Below, piece by piece: positions 1-8,707 of a stretch of 64,000 bases of DNA. The notes under the pieces were generated by a model. That model saw only the letters and a list, made by a program, of their open reading frames with translations. It did no database searches and was not told the DNA's origin. The DNA is from an uncultured Lachnospiraceae bacterium (GTDB lineage Bacteria; Bacillota; Clostridia; Lachnospirales; Lachnospiraceae), in contig CATJIO010000126.1 in the NCBI GenBank assembly GCA_949740725.1, forward strand, positions 18,875-82,874. Direction: 5' to 3'. The translations under genes were made by a program, and so were the position numbers. Numbering within the stretch: the stretch's first letter is position 1; each line of letters begins with the position of its first letter.

Positions 1-668
1 AATGACTTAAACCCGGATAGAGGATGGTCTGCACCTTTTCTGCCCACTCAGATAAAGGAAAAAGATTTTGGGATATGATTGCAGATTGATCCATTCGGTT
101 AGAACCTTGCTTTTCAATTTAAGGTTCCCAGGAAATTAACGAATCGTCATGCAAAATATGGGATGAATTTAGGCGTGAGTATTATTCTTTCGACATATGG
201 CTGGACGGGATCACGCATCAGCATAATGAATTGATCGATTTAGCTAAACGTGATAGAAGACATAAAGTTTTCTATTGTTCCCCAGCCTTTATCACAAAAC
301 AGGAGTATTCTGACTATTATGTAAATAAACAGATCGCAAAAAGAAGTATTTATATCCCTTGCGAGAATCTGGAGTACATAAGTGGTATGGATAAACATGA
401 TATTAGCTATACCTAAACGCCCCATAGGGTGATTATGCATTCGGAATATGCTGAAGTTAAAGGGCTGAATTACCATCAGTTTTTTTGCAATGTAAAGGAA
501 TCATCAACGTATACTACATTGGAGGAATGTGTAAATAGTTTGCGTAAAGAGTTTAACCTTACGATTCAAAATAGTGATTCACTACAGCTGAATTTACAGA
601 AAATAGTTGATTATCTGCTTTATGAGAAAAATATCTATTTAGCGCTGTTTTGGCAAAATGAAGGCTAA
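1..668 (+). pseudogene. Decayed hypothetical gene, several lesions
   Basis: Protein-like sequence runs through this AT-rich stretch but is split between frames. Frame 1 from the window edge reads GWSAPFLPTQIKEKDFG, then meets TGA (76-78) and TAG (100-102), then resumes as LAFQFKVPRKLTNRHAK. From about 156 the sense continues in frame 3 as WDEFRREYYSFDIWLDG and HKVFYCSPAFITKQEY, to an in-frame TAA at 414-416. The same frame reopens at once (VIMHSEYAEV) and runs to a stop at 666-668. I recognise the layout of a hypothetical protein family with a phrase like FY-aPaF followed by a conserved HxISY-type segment, but no function is known to me. The 5' end lies outside the window. At least one frameshift and one nonsense lesion are visible, so a working product is unlikely unless the sequence has errors. 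The base composition differs from the GC-richer neighbours and suggests acquired DNA. Confidence 0.7.
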
Positions 669-817
669 ATTTCCACCAGGCTAGGCTGCCGGCGGTCAAC
701 GATGCCAATGCATCGCCTCCCGCCTCCGCCTTGCTGATGAATAGTTATCGTTGAACTTTTGCCAGAGATCATGCAGACAGCACTAATCCTTCCCACGGCC
801 TGGAGTTCCCTTTCGGA

Positions 818-1777
818 TCAAGGGGTTATACCTGCCGTCCTGTTTTCGGTGAATGAGAGGCTGGCGCGCATTTCCGGGAAATTGCCACTCTTTCTTTTCC
901 GTGCCTTCCACTTCCTTGCGCAGAAGACGAAGTCCCCAAGCCGTGTTTCAAATTTCAGGCTGCAGGGATATCTGGTCATAAAGTCAGAGCGGAATTCGTC
1001 TCTGGTCAGCAACTCTTCTTTGGAGAGATGGTAGGTGACATCGGAATCAAAGAGCTTGCTTATATGGTGGAGGAATTGCTCGAAGATTTGGAGTGACGCA
1101 TCATGCACCAGTTCTGTGTCCTGCATGGCGGGAAGTCCCAGAAGCAGCCCCACGCCCCGGCGGATGAGACGTTCCTCCACACCCAGGAGGAGCTGCACTT
1201 TTCCGCCTTTATCCATGTCATAGCACAGGCGGCAGTACAGGCCTGTTCCCAGGTTCTGGCCATGGTAATCGGCGTCCACCAGAGGAGCGTCGATATGGAA
1301 GACATTCTGCAGGGCCTGGCTTACTGCCTGGGCAGCGGTGGATGTGCGGAAGGAGGGGTCAAACAGCTTTTCCGTAGGTAATTCTCCGGTTATGGCCTGA
1401 TCTTCGGTCATAATGTGACCGGTCAGCCAGCCAAGGAGAGTGCCCAGGAAGCGCTGGGCGGCCACGTGGGAATATCCGGAGGCCTCCAGGGTTTTCTTTA
1501 AGGAGATCAGGGTCTGATCCCGAAAGGTATCATGGATTTTCTTGTGCTTTTCATATCCGCGATATCGGATGGAGCGCATATAGGCTTCTTCCTCAGAAAA
1601 GTGCTTCATGGTATATTCTTCCAGGTATTCCAATCCTTTTTTGCAGGCATTCTGATAATTGGATTCATATGTAATTTGCTCCAGCAGCTTTCCTGCAATC
1701 CGAAAAAGATTGGCGTGGGCTTTATCAACGACCTCTACGCCAATATTCAGCTTTTCATTCCATACTAGCTTATCCAA
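818..1777 (-). CDS. Bacteriohemerythrin with C-terminal CheX-like domain
   Basis: The 319-aa protein begins with a hemerythrin domain (about residues 1-130) of the bacterial type: N-terminal LVWNEKLNIGVEVVDKAH, then HFSEEE, HKKIH and a late HIMTED. These supply the His/Glu/Asp ligands of a non-haem di-iron site that binds oxygen or senses redox state. Residues about 150-290 form a second domain. Its pattern (QNVFHIDAPL, GVEERLIRRGVGLLLGL, then an acidic helix) resembles CheX/CheC-like phosphatases, but the usual ExxN catalytic signature is not evident, so that resemblance is an inference. The start is TTG at 1777-1775, because an AAAGGAGG ribosome-binding site lies 9 nt upstream. It overlaps the upstream membrane-protein gene by 8 nt, so the two are probably co-translated. 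A cytoplasmic oxygen or iron sensor is likely. Confidence 0.8.
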   Translation of the reverse strand: MDKLVWNEKLNIGVEVVDKAHANLFRIAGKLLEQITYESNYQNACKKGLEYLEEYTMKHFSEEEAYMRSIRYRGYEKHKKIHDTFRDQTLISLKKTLEASGYSHVAAQRFLGTLLGWLTGHIMTEDQAITGELPTEKLFDPSFRTSTAAQAVSQALQNVFHIDAPLVDADYHGQNLGTGLYCRLCYDMDKGGKVQLLLGVEERLIRRGVGLLLGLPAMQDTELVHDASLQIFEQFLHHISKLFDSDVTYHLSKEELLTRDEFRSDFMTRYPCSLKFETRLGDFVFCARKWKARKRKSGNFPEMRASLSFTENRTAGITP

Positions 1778-2105
1778 GATGGACGCCCTCCTTTCGCTCA
1801 GTAGTACACTCAGGTATAGCCTCCTGCATAGTTTTGGCAGCAGATTCTTTAGGACTGTTTTTTATTATTTCTTCCGTCGGCCCTTCCTGTGCCATAGCGA
1901 TCTGGCGAAGCTTAATTCGCACATAGGCCTTCACCACCTTGATGGACAGGACTACGGCGAAGACTGGCAGAACGAAGGTGGTATAAAAGAAAAACTTCTG
2001 ATGCCGGAGGAATCGGCTCCACTTCTTTTTCTTCCGGGATAAGGATACAAGCCGCGTCTCCCACGGCGTCAACTCCTTTTTTCGCAGTTTTCCAAAGATA
2101 TTCAT
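1770..2105 (-). CDS. Small single-pass membrane protein, unknown function
   Basis: This 111-aa protein has a strongly basic N-terminus (about residues 6-36, rich in Lys and Arg), one hydrophobic segment at about residues 38-58 (FFFYTTFVLPVFAVVLSIKV) and a polar, Glu-rich C-terminal tail. The positive-inside rule places the N-terminus in the cytoplasm. The start is ATG, preceded by GAGGAGGC. Its stop overlaps the start of the hemerythrin gene by 8 nt, so the two proteins are probably made together and might act together at the membrane. I recognise no family. The tail is low complexity and could be disordered. Confidence 0.65.
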   Translation of the reverse strand: MNIFGKLRKKELTPWETRLVSLSRKKKKWSRFLRHQKFFFYTTFVLPVFAVVLSIKVVKAYVRIKLRQIAMAQEGPTEEIIKNSPKESAAKTMQEAIPECTTERKEGVHLG

Positions 2106-2220
2106 GTTCTATGCCTCCTCTAGGAATTCTTTTCGGTTTCCATATGGATTGTCTTTATTGATAAAGTATTTCTATTTTTTTCTCTGTATGTTTGGAGATT
2201 AGCGCTCTGTGCGCATCTGC

Positions 2221-2775
2221 TTATCTGCTGGGCCCGCTCATTAATGCCTTCATGGCAAATGCGTAAATTTCCTGGCTTTTTTCCCGCCAGTTGCTGCACA
2301 TATATTCTGCCTGGGCTTTGTCTGGCACAGACAGATTCAGCTCGATAAGGGCACCCTTCCCCTCGCGGACCTCGCAGTGGACAATGTAATCCTGATTGGT
2401 GGATTTATAGAAATCAGAGATCACCCCTACTTCGTTCCGAAGGCGAATTTTATTCTCCTTTAAGTACCGATCCATATCTTCCACAATGGCAGGAGAGATG
2501 TTGTTTCCGAAAAAGCTGAGGGTGTCCGCCCCCTCTTGGGTGATCTCATACCGGGTGCTGTTGTGGAACATTTCCTTCCTCACCAGTCCAGCATCTTCCA
2601 GTTCACTCAAGGTCTGCTGCAGGGTAAAATATGTGGTATAATCATGCTCCAGGAAAAAGTTCGTTAGCTGGGCATTGGTCAGAGGAAAATTCACCTGTTT
2701 TAACATGTAGAGATTCATCAGCTTATACAAGGTTGCGGGGTCTGATAGCATGGGGAGTTCACCTGATTCCTTCAT
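2221..2775 (-). CDS. DUF4364 family winged-helix protein
   Basis: The 184-aa protein matches my memory of the DUF4364 family, found almost only in Clostridia. An N-terminal winged helix (about residues 12-90) contains LTNAQLTNFFLEHDYTTYFT followed by a helix ending ELEDAGLVRKE and a wing with TRYEITQEG. It resembles PadR and MarR type DNA-binding domains. The C-terminal half (about 95-184) is a beta-rich domain with no motif I can assign. A cytoplasmic transcription regulator is the natural guess; the target is unknown. It is transcribed divergently from the 1191-aa gene at 2874 and the two promoters overlap, so it could regulate that neighbour or itself. AAGGAT precedes the ATG. Confidence 0.8.
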   Translation of the reverse strand: MKESGELPMLSDPATLYKLMNLYMLKQVNFPLTNAQLTNFFLEHDYTTYFTLQQTLSELEDAGLVRKEMFHNSTRYEITQEGADTLSFFGNNISPAIVEDMDRYLKENKIRLRNEVGVISDFYKSTNQDYIVHCEVREGKGALIELNLSVPDKAQAEYMCSNWREKSQEIYAFAMKALMSGPSR

Positions 2776-2792
2776 TTTTTTATCCTTTATTT

Positions 2793-2821
2793 ATGATATC
2801 AACTTAACTCTTTTAAATCAA
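2793..2821 (-). promoter_or_regulatory. Sigma-A-type promoter for the DUF4364 gene
   Basis: On the - strand TTGATT (2821-2816), a 17-nt spacer and TATCAT (2798-2793) lie just upstream of the DUF4364 start. The -35 box touches the -35 region of the divergent promoter. Confidence 0.5.
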
Positions 2822-2839
2822 GCGGAAATATGATAGAAT
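2811..2839 (+). promoter_or_regulatory. Sigma-A-type promoter for the 1191-aa gene
   Basis: TTTTAA (2811-2816), 17 nt, TAGAAT (2834-2839). The -35 box is weak but the -10 and the spacing fit. It overlaps the divergent DUF4364 promoter, so one bound regulator could affect both. Confidence 0.4.
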
Positions 2840-2873
2840 AAAACAATCTCAGAAATATTTAGGTGATAAAATT

Positions 2874-5800
2874 ATGAAAGAACGAATTAATCGATTAGCC
2901 AGAGGCATTCTGGATATGGAGACGCCGCGGATCGTGGTTATGCCAGAGAAAATCGAAGAAAATATTCAGGCGGGGAAGAGCTCTTCCCTGGAGTTTCACG
3001 TCAACAGCGGAAACGGTTTACATATCAAGGGACTGGTTTACACCAGTCATATTCGCGTATCGGTTGCGAATCCGGCCTTTGGGGGACTGCGGAATAAGAT
3101 TACCTATCAGGTGGACGCCGGATATCTGGAGGATGGGGATATCATTGAAGGGGCGTTTGAGTTGGTAATGAATGGAGGAGAGAGGAAGCTCCCCTTTACT
3201 TTTCACGTCCAGCTAGGGATCTCCGGCCAGACACTGGCGGGGCTTAAGACGCCGAAGGATTTCGCGGAGATTGCCAGGGAGCATCCGGATACGGCTCTCC
3301 GCCTTTTCGATTATCAGGACTTTACGGAAACGCCGTTTATGCAGGATCTACACACTAGAGCAGTTTATGAGGGGTTAAAGGGCCACGGGGACCGGGGGAA
3401 CCAGCTGGAGGAATTTCTGGTGGCGCTGGGATTGAAGAAGCCGGTGAACCTGAGGGTATCGGAGAGCCTTCGAAAGTATGAGTATTCTGCGGAAGCGGCA
3501 GAGGGCAGTATTGAGGTACAGAAGGAGGGATGGGGATATATCTCCGTCACCGCGGAGACGGACGGGGCCTTTCTTGAGTTGAAAAAGAAGCGGTTTGACA
3601 CGCGGGATTTTAAAGAGGACGTGTGCCGGATTTCTTACCGGGTGCTGTCGGGGCCTCTCCATCAGGGGAAGAATTACGGCTGCATCCGTTTAAGCACAGT
3701 GAAGGAGACCAGGGTGATCCCCTTCCTGGTAAACGGCAGTGAGAGCCGGGAGCTTTCCCGGATGGGCCGCTCCCGGTACAAGCAGGCTTACGGACGGTTT
3801 TTGCGCCTCCGCCTGGAGGAGGCCTGCGGCCTGGGGGAGGGGGCGCTTCTCAGGGAACGGATGCTTCAGGAGCTAGATGTGATGCGGAATGTTCCCGGAG
3901 ATAAGAATCTGCCTTCCCTTTGGATGGCAGATACCCTGCTTCGGGATGGGAAGAAGGAGCAGGCGCTCCTGATGCTGGAAGAGTGCAAGGATGATATCCT
4001 GATGTCCCGGCGGGATCTGGGGGATCAGTATTGCTTTTATCAGTATCTTCAGCTCCAGATGGAGCCAAACCAGAGTCAGGAAGAGGATCTTTTAGGACAG
4101 GTGAGGAAGCATCTGATGGAGGGACGGTATCCTTACCTGAGCTTTATCCGGATGAAGCTGGAACGCACCTTATCTGGAGCTCCGGTGACGCTGTTCCAGG
4201 AGATGGAGAATCTCTATCAAGAGGGCTTTCACAGCCCTTTCCTGTATGTCGAGGCCTATGGGATTTTAAGGAAGCATTCGGAATTGCTGCAGGGGATGGA
4301 TGACTTTGTGGTTCACGTCCTACATTTTGCTGCCAGGCATAAGATAATCGAGGAGAAGATGGCGGTCCGGGCGGCGGGGATGGCCAATCTCCAGCGGCAT
4401 TATGGGAAGCAGTATCATCGGCTCTTGACAGCCCTGTATGAGCGGTATCCCAGGAAGGAGATCCTGGAAGCCATCTGCTGTATGATGATCAAGGGTGAGT
4501 ACCGGGATTCAGGAGCTTTTCCCTGGTATGAGCTGGCGCTGAAAAAGGGGATCAGCCTGACCAGGCTGTATGAGTATTTCCTGTATTCCCTGCCGGAGCA
4601 GTATGACCATTTGCTGCCTAAGGAGGTGCTTCTGTACTTTTCTTATGGCCATGATCTGGATCGGGACAGCAAGTCCGTGCTATATAAAAATATTCTTCAG
4701 TATATGAGCTCCACCAATAAGTTGTACCAGGCCTATGAGCGGGATATGGAGCAGTTTGCCATGGAACAGCTGTTTGCCTCACGGATTGACAGCCATTTGG
4801 CGGTAATTTATGACAGGATGATCTTTGAGGCGATGATCGATGAGCCGGTGGCCAGGGTGCTCCCCGCCATCTTGCGCGCTTATCGGATCTATTGTCGGAA
4901 CCGGCAGATGAAGTATGTGATTGTCCGCTACGAGGAATTAGCTAAGGAGGATGCCTTCCTGCTGAATGAAGGGGTGGTTTATGTCCCGCTGTTTTCTGAC
5001 AAGGCGGTGATCCTGTTCCAGGATAGTTTCGGAAACCGGTACGGGGATGTGTCCTACATTAAGACGCCAGTGATGAATAAGCCGGAGCTTTTAGGGCGCT
5101 GTTTTACTATTTATCCGGAACACCCCATGCTGAGCCTTACCGCCTGCCGGAAGATCGCTGCCTCGGACAAGGTAGAAGAGGGGCAGATCCATCTCCTGGA
5201 GCGGGCTATGCGGGAGCTGTCCTTTCATGAGCTGTACCGCAAGGTGCTTCTGGAAAAGATTATCCGGTACTATCGGGCCCTGGCTGGGTCGGAGCATTCG
5301 AAAACCATGGAGTGTGCTTATCTCCTGACTCTGGACGGGGACGCCATGACACAGAACGAGCGGCTTTTGGTCTGTGAGACGCTGATTGGCCAGAACTATC
5401 TGGAGGAGGCTTACCGGATGCTTAAGACGTATGGGGGGGAAAGCCTGGAGACGGGACATCTGTCTAAGCTGTGCGCTAAGATGATCCTCCAGAAGCTTTT
5501 TGACCGGGATCCCTTCCTGCTTAAGCTGTCCTACCGGGTTTTTGCGGCTGGGAACGCGGACAGTGTGATTTTGGACTATCTCTGCGAGCACTTTAATGGA
5601 AGTTCTAGCCAGATGTTTAAGATCCTATCCCAGTCGGTGTCTGCCAGAGTGGAGACTTACGATCTGGAGGAACGACTTTTGTGCCAGATGATGTTTTCCG
5701 GGAATATCCGGAATATTGACCAGACTTTCCGCTTTTATTCTCAGAGGAAGCGGCTGAGCGAAACGGTGATGAAGGCATACTTTACGGTAAAATCCATCGG

Positions 5801-6449
5801 GTACTTTTTAAAGGGAGAGGCGCCGGATGAGCGGGTATTCGCCTACCTGGAGAGCACAGTGAACCGGGAGGACGACATGGAAAAGGTGCCGATGATCTAT
5901 ATGCTGGCCCTGACTAAGTATTATGCCCAGTGCCGCGCACTGGAGGAAGATCAGAAGGCGCTTCTTAGCCGGATGGAGGAGCTTCTCTTAGGAGAGGGGC
6001 TAGTCTTCCCCTATACAAAGAAGCTGGCCCGATTCATCCCCATCCCTCAGAATATTCAGGACAAGGCGATGGTTTGCTATGAGGGGAAGAAGGAGGATCG
6101 GTTGGAACTGTTCATCCGTATCCTACCCGATGAGACGGATTTTCACCGGGAGGAGTTGCGGAGGATTTACCAGGGGATTTTCGTCTGCCAGAAGGTGCTT
6201 TTTGAGGGAGAAACTCTGGAATATAAGATTTATCGGTACGAGAGTGCTGGCGGTGATAAGATCAAGGTGGCGGAGGGGACCATTCTTTGTGAATTAGAAG
6301 GCAGGGAGATGAAGGAGAGCCGTTTTGCCAGCTTAAATGATATGGGCCTTTGCCTGAGCATGAAGGAGGAGGCAGGGTTGAAGCGTAGCATGCAGGAATA
6401 CCTGGTGAAAAATGCCGCCTTGGAGGAGCTGTTTCCCCTGATGAAATAG
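2874..6449 (+). CDS. DUF5717-type large protein, unknown function
   Basis: This 1191-aa protein has no signal peptide and no clear membrane segment, so it is probably cytoplasmic. Residues 1-120 look like a beta-sandwich (alternating strands, VMPEKIEENIQAGKSSSLEF, LPFTFHVQLG); a second such domain is near 200-290. Residues about 300-1000 are almost all helical, with repeated Y/L/A spacing that suggests TPR- or HEAT-like repeats. The last 200 residues return to beta-rich sequence. I believe this is the DUF5717 family of Lachnospiraceae, but this is from memory. It is followed by an actin/Hsp70-fold gene and a TPR gene on the same strand, so it probably acts in the same process. AGGTGA precedes the ATG by 7 nt. 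The stop is followed by a hairpin without a T-run, so transcription probably continues. Confidence 0.7.
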   Translation: MKERINRLARGILDMETPRIVVMPEKIEENIQAGKSSSLEFHVNSGNGLHIKGLVYTSHIRVSVANPAFGGLRNKITYQVDAGYLEDGDIIEGAFELVMNGGERKLPFTFHVQLGISGQTLAGLKTPKDFAEIAREHPDTALRLFDYQDFTETPFMQDLHTRAVYEGLKGHGDRGNQLEEFLVALGLKKPVNLRVSESLRKYEYSAEAAEGSIEVQKEGWGYISVTAETDGAFLELKKKRFDTRDFKEDVCRISYRVLSGPLHQGKNYGCIRLSTVKETRVIPFLVNGSESRELSRMGRSRYKQAYGRFLRLRLEEACGLGEGALLRERMLQELDVMRNVPGDKNLPSLWMADTLLRDGKKEQALLMLEECKDDILMSRRDLGDQYCFYQYLQLQMEPNQSQEEDLLGQVRKHLMEGRYPYLSFIRMKLERTLSGAPVTLFQEMENLYQEGFHSPFLYVEAYGILRKHSELLQGMDDFVVHVLHFAARHKIIEEKMAVRAAGMANLQRHYGKQYHRLLTALYERYPRKEILEAICCMMIKGEYRDSGAFPWYELALKKGISLTRLYEYFLYSLPEQYDHLLPKEVLLYFSYGHDLDRDSKSVLYKNILQYMSSTNKLYQAYERDMEQFAMEQLFASRIDSHLAVIYDRMIFEAMIDEPVARVLPAILRAYRIYCRNRQMKYVIVRYEELAKEDAFLLNEGVVYVPLFSDKAVILFQDSFGNRYGDVSYIKTPVMNKPELLGRCFTIYPEHPMLSLTACRKIAASDKVEEGQIHLLERAMRELSFHELYRKVLLEKIIRYYRALAGSEHSKTMECAYLLTLDGDAMTQNERLLVCETLIGQNYLEEAYRMLKTYGGESLETGHLSKLCAKMILQKLFDRDPFLLKLSYRVFAAGNADSVILDYLCEHFNGSSSQMFKILSQSVSARVETYDLEERLLCQMMFSGNIRNIDQTFRFYSQRKRLSETVMKAYFTVKSIGYFLKGEAPDERVFAYLESTVNREDDMEKVPMIYMLALTKYYAQCRALEEDQKALLSRMEELLLGEGLVFPYTKKLARFIPIPQNIQDKAMVCYEGKKEDRLELFIRILPDETDFHREELRRIYQGIFVCQKVLFEGETLEYKIYRYESAGGDKIKVAEGTILCELEGREMKESRFASLNDMGLCLSMKEEAGLKRSMQEYLVKNAALEELFPLMK

Positions 6450-6485
6450 CCGGACAGGGCGGTGTGCCGCAGGGTTATGTCCGGC
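6449..6485 (+). other. Hairpin between the first two genes of the block
   Basis: GCCGGACA (6449-6456) pairs exactly with TGTCCGGC (6478-6485); the loop contains a second small GGCGG/CCGC helix. No T-run follows, so it is probably not a terminator. It may stabilise the mRNA or set the ratio of the two proteins. Confidence 0.45.
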
Positions 6486-6576
6486 AGGGACATGAACTGT
6501 ACCTGATTAGTAAGAAGAGAACAGGCCGCCGGATATGGCCAAAGGGCGCGGACAGGCGGAGAGAAAGGAGCAGGAA

Positions 6577-7806
6577 ATGGCTGTGAACGGGCTGATTATC
6601 GGTCTGGATTTGTGTGATGCCTATACCCAGGTGACCTGCAGCGGGAAAGAGAAGGTATGGACATTCCCCACGGTGATCTGCAGGAGAAAGGGGAAGGATG
6701 AGTGGATGGTGGGGGAAGACGGATATCGCCTGAACCTGTCTGGGGAAGGGGTGATTGTGGATAAGCTCTTAAGCCTGGCAAAAAAGGGCGGAACCGCCAC
6801 CATCGAAGAGGTGAAGTACACTGGGCGGCAGCTGCTGCGGCATTTTCTGGAGCAGGCGCTGGCGCTCCCCAGAGGGGAGTATGGCCTGACTAGGATCGCC
6901 CAGCTGGTGATTACCCTGCCGGATATCGATTTAAAGGTGATGGATTGTCTACTTTACTGCACGGACGATTTGAATATTCCCAGAAACCGGTTTCATGTGA
7001 TCAGCCACAGCGAAAGCTTCATCTATCATGTCTTGAGCCAGAAGAAGGAGGTGTGGGCCAACCAGGTGGGGATGTTTGACCTGTCCCAGAGCGGTCTGCG
7101 CTACTATGAGATGAAGATTCAGCGGGGAATCCGCCAGACAATGATCTTGGCGGATTATGAGAATCTGGACGAGGGATTTAACCTGGATGTGCTGGAGACA
7201 GCCTCTGGCGCGAAGCTGGCGGACAAGATTCTCTGTGCCTGCGGAGAACGGCTTCTGGCAAGGAAGCTGTATTCTTCTATCCTTCTCACAGGAAAGGGAT
7301 TTGAAAATCCAAAATGGGCGGCAAGTTTTATGCGGCTGATCTGCAAGCGGCGGAAGGTGTATGCGGAGAGCGGCCTTTTTGCCAAGGGGGCCGCAGTGCG
7401 GGCCGGGGATTTTTTGGGGGAGGAGAGTTCCTTTCCTTTTGTGATGATCTGCGAGGGAAGGCTGAAGTCCACAGTGTCTATGGAGGTCTTGTACGACGGA
7501 AAGCCCACCCCCTATGTGCTGGCTGCCTCCGGGGACAGCTGGTATGAGGCGAAAAGCACCACAGAGGTGATCCTGGACCACCAGAAGGAGGTGGTACTCC
7601 AGGTGCAGCCGGTGGATTCCAAGCGGAAGAAGGAGATTCCCATCTCCTTAGAGGGCTTTCCGGATCGTCCCAACCGGACCACCAGGATACGGATGCGAAC
7701 CGGATTTGTGAATGAAAGTACTATGGCAGTGATTATACAGGATAAAGGCTTCGGAGAGCTGTTTGCCGCCTCCGATGCAGTGATACGCAGGGAGATCGAG
7801 ATATGA
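6577..7806 (+). CDS. DUF5716-type actin/Hsp70-fold protein
   Basis: The 409-aa protein opens with LIIGLDLCDAYTQVTC, which fits the phosphate-1 loop of the actin/Hsp70/sugar-kinase ATPase fold. A phosphate-2-like segment (MFDLSQSGLRYYEM) and an adenosine-like segment (SILLTGKGFENPKWAA) follow in the expected order. Key acidic and glycine residues are partly replaced (FDLSQSG rather than DxGxGT), so nucleotide hydrolysis may be weakened. The last 120 residues are beta-rich, as in a client-binding or assembly domain. I think this is the DUF5716 family. I chose ATG 6577, with AAAGGAG 8 nt upstream; an in-frame ATG at 6535 lacks a good ribosome-binding site. The gene overlaps the next by four bases (ATGA), a sign of coupled translation. 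Confidence 0.7.
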   Translation: MAVNGLIIGLDLCDAYTQVTCSGKEKVWTFPTVICRRKGKDEWMVGEDGYRLNLSGEGVIVDKLLSLAKKGGTATIEEVKYTGRQLLRHFLEQALALPRGEYGLTRIAQLVITLPDIDLKVMDCLLYCTDDLNIPRNRFHVISHSESFIYHVLSQKKEVWANQVGMFDLSQSGLRYYEMKIQRGIRQTMILADYENLDEGFNLDVLETASGAKLADKILCACGERLLARKLYSSILLTGKGFENPKWAASFMRLICKRRKVYAESGLFAKGAAVRAGDFLGEESSFPFVMICEGRLKSTVSMEVLYDGKPTPYVLAASGDSWYEAKSTTEVILDHQKEVVLQVQPVDSKRKKEIPISLEGFPDRPNRTTRIRMRTGFVNESTMAVIIQDKGFGELFAASDAVIRREIEI

Positions 7807-8618
7807 GTTTGATTTATTGCCGGACAGAGCCGGTGATGAACCCTTTTGAAGTGCCGGAACTGGGAGTTCATCTCCATTCATCCCAGGAGCTCTGCTATGT
7901 GATTTATGAGAACCCTTTGTTGGTGATGGATGATTTTATTGATAACCGGCTAATCCAGTTCATCCGGGATGACTTAACTATGGAGGCGCTGGCGGAACGG
8001 CTGGAAAGCAGCCGGCGGAGCGGGGAGAGCAGCGACAATCAGCTGCTGATGATCCTGTCCCACTGCCAGTATTACCAGTCCTCAGAGGTGAGCAAGTACC
8101 GCCAGACGCTGATCCAGATGCGGAAAAAGCATCCGGCAGAGTACCGGAAGGCTAAGGCAGATTACCTTTTTGAACGGAAACAGTACGGGAGAGCTATCCC
8201 TCTCTATGAGAAGCTTTTGGAGCTGGATAAGGACACGGTGGTCAACGACCGGTTTTTCTGCCGGATCTGGTGCTGCCTTGGGGCCTGCCATGCCAGATTA
8301 TTTCAGTTTGACAAGGCATCCAAGGCCTATGATAAAGCCTTTTCCTATGATAACCGGAGTGAGGAAATCCTGGAGAAGATGTACTTTTTAAAAGCGCTGG
8401 CGCCCCAGCTTCCCATGGATCCCCGGTATCAGGTAATTTTAAGTGGAGCGAACCAGAAAGGCTGGGAGCGGAAGATGGCGGAGGCCAGGAACCGAGGCTG
8501 GGAATCGCCTCAGGTAAAGGAACTGGATGAGCTTTTCTTAAAGGATCCAGTTAAGCGTCTGGCGGGGGCGGCAGAGATTGTGAAGCGATGGAAGCAGGAT
8601 TACCGAGGGATGCTGTAG
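7803..8618 (+). CDS. TPR-containing protein of the same block
   Basis: The 271-aa protein has a short N-terminal beta region (residues 1-50), a helical middle part, and at about 110-195 a pair of TPR-like helical hairpins (YRKAKADYLFERKQYGRAIP, CLGACHARLFQFDKASKAYD). TPRs hold partner proteins. It starts inside the stop codon of the preceding actin-fold gene (ATGA, 7803-7806), so the two are probably made in fixed ratio. It has no signal peptide. Together with the two upstream genes it forms a likely cytoplasmic complex of unknown role; chaperone-like or scaffold function is an inference from the folds alone. Confidence 0.7.
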   Translation: MSLIYCRTEPVMNPFEVPELGVHLHSSQELCYVIYENPLLVMDDFIDNRLIQFIRDDLTMEALAERLESSRRSGESSDNQLLMILSHCQYYQSSEVSKYRQTLIQMRKKHPAEYRKAKADYLFERKQYGRAIPLYEKLLELDKDTVVNDRFFCRIWCCLGACHARLFQFDKASKAYDKAFSYDNRSEEILEKMYFLKALAPQLPMDPRYQVILSGANQKGWERKMAEARNRGWESPQVKELDELFLKDPVKRLAGAAEIVKRWKQDYRGML

Positions 8619-8707
8619 CAGCACCAAGAGGAACCGGACGGGCACACAGCTGATTCCGGAGCGGAAGAAGAGCGACAAAATATATTCATAAGAAAGAGGA
8701 AGAGAAC

